DNA from: a virus
Virus record (IMG/VR): IMGVR_UViG_3300035150_000079
Span: 1 to 52,649 of that record
Direction: 5' to 3' (one strand)
DNA length: 52,649 nucleotides
Shown: in pieces, positions 48,984 to 52,649 of the stretch
Layout: the number at the start of each line of letters is the position of its first letter
How positions within the stretch are numbered: the first letter of the stretch is position 1
Notes under the pieces: generated by a model
Told to the model about the DNA's origin: nothing
Database searches by the model: none
Seen by the model: the letters and a program-made list of their open reading frames with translations, nothing else
Translations under genes and position numbers: made by a program

Positions 48984-49337
48984 TTGCCTAAGTTATACGA
49001 AGAAACCGATTGTCCTACAATAGAACAAGCATACGATGAATTAACCAAGGAAGCTTTTTCAGTTTGGATAAGACTGATGGTAGTGTCTTCCGATGATTTA
49101 CGAAATGGAAAAAAGGCTTTAAGTAAAATATGTAATTATTCTTTGAATAGGTTTTACTCTATAATGAAAGAATTATACAATAAAGGATACGTATCTTACA
49201 TAAAACCAAGCAGATTAGGTTATAAACATACGATACTGTTAAAAAAGAGAGCGTTAATATCTGGGAGAAATCACTTTATTAAATTATCATCTACAACCCC
49301 TAAATCTAGGGTATTAAAGAATGATAAGCGTAAGTAA
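48984..49337 (+). CDS. Winged-helix-like small protein, probably replication-associated
   Basis: TTG 48984 is chosen because GGAGAG lies seven bases upstream; ATG 48969 overlaps that SD and has none itself. The 117-residue protein has a winged-helix-like pattern: FSVWIRLMVVSSDDLRNGKK, LSKICNYSLNRFYSIMKELY, NKGYVSYIKP, then a basic tail. It resembles the HTH part of phage replication or plasmid-type initiators. It precedes the putative origin region and initiator gene. DNA binding is likely; the exact role is not known. Confidence 0.6.
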   Translation: MPKLYEETDCPTIEQAYDELTKEAFSVWIRLMVVSSDDLRNGKKALSKICNYSLNRFYSIMKELYNKGYVSYIKPSRLGYKHTILLKKRALISGRNHFIKLSSTTPKSRVLKNDKRK

Positions 49338-49446
49338 TATGAACTATTTTGTAATGATATTATGTAATTGCAATTATAAATCATTTGCAAAAATACGTAG
49401 GTCTAAAATAGGGTATGAGAAATGCACTCGCTAATGGTATTAAATA
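49338..49446 (+). other. AT-rich gap with nested palindrome, possible origin or operator
   Basis: The gap contains the perfect 12-bp palindrome TAATTGCAATTA (49365-49376) within a longer imperfect one spanning about 49355-49385 (ATGAT on the left, ATCAT on the right). No SD precedes ATG 49447. The density of A+T and dyad symmetry suits a protein-binding site, either an operator of the winged-helix gene or part of a replication origin. Confidence 0.35.
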
Positions 49447-50574
49447 ATGTTGAAAAAAACAATAAACGGAAGTCTCAATAAAAAAAATTTGAAAAATGAA
49501 ATCCCTTCTTTCCTTCCCCTTGGATCCCTATCCTATTATCCCTATAAATATATTAATAGGGGTATATTAACTCCGATTTACAATAATCGCTTCGCGATTA
49601 TAGATAAATCGGACTCACATTCTTTGAAATGTGAGAAACAACCAAAAAAAATAAAATTAAAAAATAAATCTCCGGAAGCTTTGAAAAAGAGGCGAACCGA
49701 AAAGAAAAAAGTTGGCGAAGAGAAAATCAAAAAAAGACCTAGCGAGTTATCAAGAAAGTTGGAAAAGAAAAAAGAGAAGATAATTGCAGATAGAAAACGC
49801 AAAAGGGAGGAAAATAAAAAACTCAAATATAAAATTAATTATAGCAAGTTAGATTCTAATGGCGATCCGTCCGTATCCTTTGTTGTAAAATCCAAAAGAA
49901 GAGCCGAACTTATGGCGATATTGAACGCTAAGATAAAAGGAAAGGGCGCGAAAAAAGAAAATAGAATAGTAAGAACAAGAACGGTTAGAAAACTAGGGAA
50001 AGAATTTGCTAGGATTTACATAAGATACCGTAATATGCTACTAAAAAGCAAAGGTTCAAATAACAGATTTAGCCTTTCGCCCGGTAGCGAAGAATTATGT
50101 CAAAAAGCAGCATTACAATGTATATACCATAATATAACTCCTAGGCAATTATTGGAATATTGGGATGTTCATATTTCAGAATTTGCAAACGGTACTTTTG
50201 TAAAACCATATCCTCCTTTGAGCTTCCTTACTAGTGTTTACGCTTCTGAACAAGTAGAAATGGCTTTGTTTGAAAAAACATCGGGAGGTTCCAAGAAATG
50301 GTCCAGCGGAGATTTTGATAAGCGACCAAGCGATAAAAATTATAAAAATAATTCACATTCGTTTTTTGATGTAGAACAATTGGACAAAAGACTTAGACAC
50401 GGATTAATAGACGCTGGATTTGATTTAGGAGACAAATACGACAATAGATATTTATTGTCGGTACAAAAAACAGCGTTGGCTATAGTTCACGGAAAAAAAA
50501 TATTTGTTGCCGGAAAACTCAAAGAGATGGTGGATTGGGCGATAGATAACTTATACGGCGGTGAAGATGAGTAA
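49447..50574 (+). CDS. Basic protein, putative replication initiator
   Basis: The frame of 375 residues has a Lys/Arg-dense middle (KKRRTEKKKVGEEKIKKRPS through RKRKREENKK, about residues 78-125) and a folded C-terminal half (ELCQKAALQCIYHNITPRQL, YPPLSFLTSVYASEQVEMAL, TALAIVHGKKIFVAGKLKEM). It precedes the helicase-loader gene, as initiator O precedes P in lambda-like phages. The first 65 codons cover hairpin-rich DNA and have no SD, so the real start may be later, for example TTG 49681 behind GGAAG. I do not recognise a family; the initiator role is inferred from context. Confidence 0.5.
   Translation: MLKKTINGSLNKKNLKNEIPSFLPLGSLSYYPYKYINRGILTPIYNNRFAIIDKSDSHSLKCEKQPKKIKLKNKSPEALKKRRTEKKKVGEEKIKKRPSELSRKLEKKKEKIIADRKRKREENKKLKYKINYSKLDSNGDPSVSFVVKSKRRAELMAILNAKIKGKGAKKENRIVRTRTVRKLGKEFARIYIRYRNMLLKSKGSNNRFSLSPGSEELCQKAALQCIYHNITPRQLLEYWDVHISEFANGTFVKPYPPLSFLTSVYASEQVEMALFEKTSGGSKKWSSGDFDKRPSDKNYKNNSHSFFDVEQLDKRLRHGLIDAGFDLGDKYDNRYLLSVQKTALAIVHGKKIFVAGKLKEMVDWAIDNLYGGEDE
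49572..49635 (+). repeat. Two adjacent hairpins in the 5' part of the initiator frame
   Basis: Hairpin A: outer arms TCCGATTTA (49572-49580) / TAAATCGGA (49605-49613) and inner arms ATAATCGC (49583-49590) / GCGATTAT (49594-49601), separated by a small internal loop and a TTC turn. Hairpin B: CTCACATT (49614-49621) / AATGTGAG (49628-49635). A weaker CCCTAT...ATAGGG dyad lies just before. Three dyads in 100 bp is far more than the surrounding coding DNA shows. Confidence 0.8.
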
Positions 50575-50884
50575 AGATGTGTTTACAAAACGAGAAGAAT
50601 TGGTTTGTGGTAAATTGGATGAGCTGTCAGAAATATTGATAACATTCGATAGCGTAAGGGGAATAGAATTGTTGAATTCTATTCGAAAAGACTGCGAACG
50701 AATGGAAAACAAATTGTTAAATATAAAGCGCCAGGCGGAAGAATACGAAGCGTTATTACAGCGGATATTAGATTTGCCGATTGATATCGATAAAGGTGGA
50801 CAATCGCTTATAAAAGAATTTAATGATTTGTTAGATAAAGTGGCGCAAATTGATTTGAAAACTTTAAATGCTATTATTCGGTGA
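50567..50884 (+). CDS. Small coiled-coil protein
   Basis: The 105-residue protein starts at ATG 50567 (GTG 50561 is in frame), overlapping the initiator stop by eight bases. It is almost wholly helical with heptad character (CERMENKLLNIKRQAEEYEA, LIKEFNDLLDKVAQIDLKTL). It lies between initiator and helicase-loader genes and may bridge the two proteins, but nothing beyond context supports that. Confidence 0.55.
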   Translation: MSKDVFTKREELVCGKLDELSEILITFDSVRGIELLNSIRKDCERMENKLLNIKRQAEEYEALLQRILDLPIDIDKGGQSLIKEFNDLLDKVAQIDLKTLNAIIR

Positions 50885-50888
50885 AAAC

Positions 50889-51605
50889 ATGAGAACTAAA
50901 GAAGAAGTTGAGAATTTTACTTTTTTACATAAAATGAAGTTCGTTTACGGATGTAAGATTTGCAAAGGTAGAAATCCTAATTGTAAATGTTCTATTAGAC
51001 ATAAAATAGCCGTTGCAGCGTATGAGAGTTGTATACCTCAAGATTTTTGGTGGATAAACGCCGATGACATAGATAACAACAAAGATATATTTGAAAATAC
51101 AGTAAAAGTTTATGTAAAAAATATGAACAAAGCTCTTAATGGTGGATACGGATTATTATTCATAGGCGATAATGGCGTGGGGAAAACTTATTTTATAAGT
51201 TATGTATTGATGGAAGCAATAAAAAAAGGAAGATCAACCTATTTTACAACTATGCCGGATTTGGATTACAATATCAAACGGGGATTTAAAGACCAAGAAA
51301 TAGAAAGAAGATTGCGTTCGATGTTAACATCCGATTTTTTAGCGATAGATGAATTAGGGAAGGAAAGATCTAAAAGCAACAACAATTATATGGATTCTCA
51401 AATAGAGCGAATAATAAAGGGTCGTTTAGACGATAATCAACCAATGTTATTGGCTACGAATATGGATTTAGAGACTTTGGAAAAGGCTTATGGTCCAACG
51501 ATTTCTTCTATATTATTGGGAAAGTTCCGGGTTGTAATGATGGAACCCGGAGATTATAGGGTTAGATTGAGGGAGCGTATGGTAAGGAATATGGGTTATG
51601 AATGA
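50889..51605 (+). CDS. DnaC/IstB-like helicase loader ATPase
   Basis: Taken from ATG 50889, the 238-residue protein has a four-cysteine cluster (CKIC then CKC, residues 22-34) and an AAA+ core: Walker A GDNGVGKT at 93-100, Walker B FLAIDE at 150-155, sensor-like MLLATN near 180, and an arginine-rich C-terminus (YRVRLRERMVRN). DnaC-type proteins load the replicative helicase at the origin. No phage helicase is present, so it probably loads host DnaB/DnaC-type helicase. ATG 50868 is an alternative start. The stop overlaps the next gene (ATGA-type). Confidence 0.85.
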   Translation: MRTKEEVENFTFLHKMKFVYGCKICKGRNPNCKCSIRHKIAVAAYESCIPQDFWWINADDIDNNKDIFENTVKVYVKNMNKALNGGYGLLFIGDNGVGKTYFISYVLMEAIKKGRSTYFTTMPDLDYNIKRGFKDQEIERRLRSMLTSDFLAIDELGKERSKSNNNYMDSQIERIIKGRLDDNQPMLLATNMDLETLEKAYGPTISSILLGKFRVVMMEPGDYRVRLRERMVRNMGYE

Positions 51606-51870
51606 AATAAAAACGTTGAATTGTTGTATAGTTGAAATTCTTAGTGGCGAATTGTACGAAGGTTTTGCGCCTCTTTGTATGGAAACAGAAAATATTAGAT
51701 GTAAGCACAAACCTAATGGATTCGGTATGTGTTTATATTGTAAGTGCGATGATAACGGAGATATATGTACTTCTGTGGGCGCTATACGCGAATCTATTTC
51801 GATGGTAAAAAAATTTGTTGGTGAAATAGATGATAAGATTAGTAAAAATATGAAAATTATTGCAATTTGA
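51598..51870 (+). CDS. Small cysteine-rich protein
   Basis: The 90-residue protein overlaps the loader gene by eight bases. It has eight cysteines (CC at 9-10, C27, C35, C45, C48, C50, C57), with CLYCKC the clearest zinc-type cluster and H37 nearby. The C-terminus is a helix (SISMVKKFVGEIDDKISKN). Function unknown; co-translation with the loader hints at a replication-linked role. Confidence 0.55.
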   Translation: MNEIKTLNCCIVEILSGELYEGFAPLCMETENIRCKHKPNGFGMCLYCKCDDNGDICTSVGAIRESISMVKKFVGEIDDKISKNMKIIAI

Positions 51871-51886
51871 AATTATTAAAATAAAG

Positions 51887-52318
51887 ATGATTGATACAAA
51901 TAAAGACGATAAGCGTTTTATGGCGAAGGTAAGCATTAGAAAAAACGGATGTTGGATTTGGAAAGCATCTCGTAGGGGAAAATATGGGTGTTTTTCGTAT
52001 AAGAGTAAAGCTATTGACGCGCATAGATGGTCTTATTTAAGATGGAATGGACATATTCCGGAAGGAATGTTTGTATGCCATAAGTGCGATAACCCGTTGT
52101 GTGTAAATCCTGAACATTTGTTTTTAGGAACGCACGAAGAGAATATGAAAGACGCTTCCAGAAAAGGCAGACTCAATCAAAGGAAACTTACTGAAAGACA
52201 AGTTTTTAATATAAGAATGTCGAATTTGAGTAATCAACAATTGGCCAGAAAATACGGTGTTTGGGATTCTACAATAAGAAGAATCCGTAAATATGAAACT
52301 TGGAATAAGAAAGGATGA
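51887..52318 (+). CDS. HNH endonuclease with C-terminal HTH
   Basis: The 143-residue protein (from ATG 51887) has the HNH_3 layout: GCWIWKASRRGKYG, AHRWSY, then CHKCDNPLCVNPEHLFLGTHEEN with C64, C67, C72, N74 and H77 forming the zinc/active site region. A homing-type DNA-binding tail follows (LTERQVFNIRMSNLSNQQLA, RKYGVWDSTIRRI). Such free-standing nucleases are mobile genes that spread between phages; some assist packaging. It is inserted between replication and MazG-like genes. No intron boundaries are seen around it. Confidence 0.85.
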   Translation: MIDTNKDDKRFMAKVSIRKNGCWIWKASRRGKYGCFSYKSKAIDAHRWSYLRWNGHIPEGMFVCHKCDNPLCVNPEHLFLGTHEENMKDASRKGRLNQRKLTERQVFNIRMSNLSNQQLARKYGVWDSTIRRIRKYETWNKKG

Positions 52319-52322
52319 TGTT

Positions 52323-52649
52323 GTGTGTTTTAAACAATATATCAAAAAAGCAAAAGAAACAGAGTCTGTTGATTTTAACGCTATTAGAAGACAGTTGAGG
52401 GACAAACAACTATTAAGGTTGTTGCATGCCGGAATGGGTATGGTCACGGAGACTAGCGAACTTTTTGTTGCTATAGAAAATATGGATTTATTGAATATAC
52501 AAGAAGAATTAGGAGATATGTTCTGGTATATTGCGATAGCGTATGATTCTTTGAATTGTATTTTAGAGGAAGAGGAAGATTATTTGTATTCTCCGTTTGT
52601 TCCGCTTAGCAAATGGTGGAATGGGTGCGATAATTATAAAATGGAACAT
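52323..52649 (+). CDS. MazG-like nucleotide pyrophosphohydrolase, 5' part
   Basis: GTG 52323 follows AAAGGA and the frame runs off the right edge with 109 codons. The helical bundle signature is present: HAGMGMVTETSELFVAI (E-x-x-E type) and NIQEELGDMFWYIAIAYDSL (E-L-x-D). MazG-type enzymes hydrolyse nucleoside triphosphates or, in some phages, (p)ppGpp-related nucleotides. The frame is in phase with the fragment at 1-75, which would give 133 residues, a usual size for phage MazG-like proteins. Specific substrate unknown. Confidence 0.75.
   Translation, partial: MCFKQYIKKAKETESVDFNAIRRQLRDKQLLRLLHAGMGMVTETSELFVAIENMDLLNIQEELGDMFWYIAIAYDSLNCILEEEEDYLYSPFVPLSKWWNGCDNYKMEH

Noticed and set aside
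1-52649. Search for integrase, tRNA genes, reverse transcriptase/diversity-generating element and toxin-antitoxin pairs
   Set aside because: No protein with integrase or recombinase catalytic pattern, no cloverleaf candidate, no reverse transcriptase motif and no convincing pair was seen by eye, so none is reported. The single repressor-like protein alone does not show lysogeny.

Overview
The window is tailed-phage DNA. It carries a nearly complete gene set for a phage with a contractile tail (myovirus morphology) and no recognisable bacterial housekeeping genes. Every supported gene is on the + strand and most are packed with 0-30 nt gaps or stop/start overlaps. The DNA is AT-rich by eye, Shine-Dalgarno (SD) sequences of the GGAGG type are strong, and TTG and GTG starts are frequent. 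That fits an SD-dependent, low-GC bacterial host, but the host cannot be named. The reading frame open at the right edge (a MazG-like protein) continues in phase, without a stop, into the frame open at the left edge, so this may be one complete circular or circularly permuted genome of about 52.6 kb.

Layout. (1) 1-7790: early/accessory genes. These include a Cro/CI-type repressor-like protein, a dCMP deaminase, a probable small-terminase-like protein, a run of small unknown genes in locally GC-rich, hairpin-rich DNA, a stand-alone CheY-like receiver domain, an ATP-dependent DNA ligase and small zinc-ribbon proteins. (2) 7791-16079: leader region, three small proteins, large terminase, PBSX-type portal, SPP1 gp7-like head protein, an XkdF-like protease split over two frames with a nested scaffold, and the major capsid protein. 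(3) 16083-24067: a hairpin after the capsid gene, small head genes, then three large beta-rich genes (6.1 kb) lying between capsid and connector genes, which suggests head-attached fibres or decorations. (4) 24080-46697: connector, head closure, tail completion, sheath, tube, tail-assembly chaperone with a textbook -1 frameshift signal, tape measure, LysM-like baseplate protein, gpD-like hub, gpV-like spike, gp25, gpJ, a gpI-like protein carrying a seven-bladed Asp-box propeller, and a tail fibre. (5) 46712-52649: candidate lysis membrane proteins, UvsW-like helicase, winged-helix-like protein, a basic putative replication initiator with hairpins in its 5' part, a DnaC-like helicase loader, HNH endonuclease and the MazG-like protein.

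How it fits together. Structural genes follow assembly order: packaging, capsid, neck, tail tube and sheath, baseplate, fibres. Replication seems to depend on the host: only an initiator candidate, a helicase loader, a UvsW-like helicase and a ligase were found, with no polymerase, primase or replicative helicase. No integrase, tRNA, CRISPR array or reverse transcriptase was seen, and no recognisable endolysin.

Most worth follow-up: the orphan receiver domain with an intact phospho-site set, the split protease with nested scaffold, the propeller inserted in a lectin-like domain, the fibre-like genes in the head module, the FW(K/T)GVI C-terminal peptide shared by two head-region proteins, and the hairpin cluster in the initiator gene.
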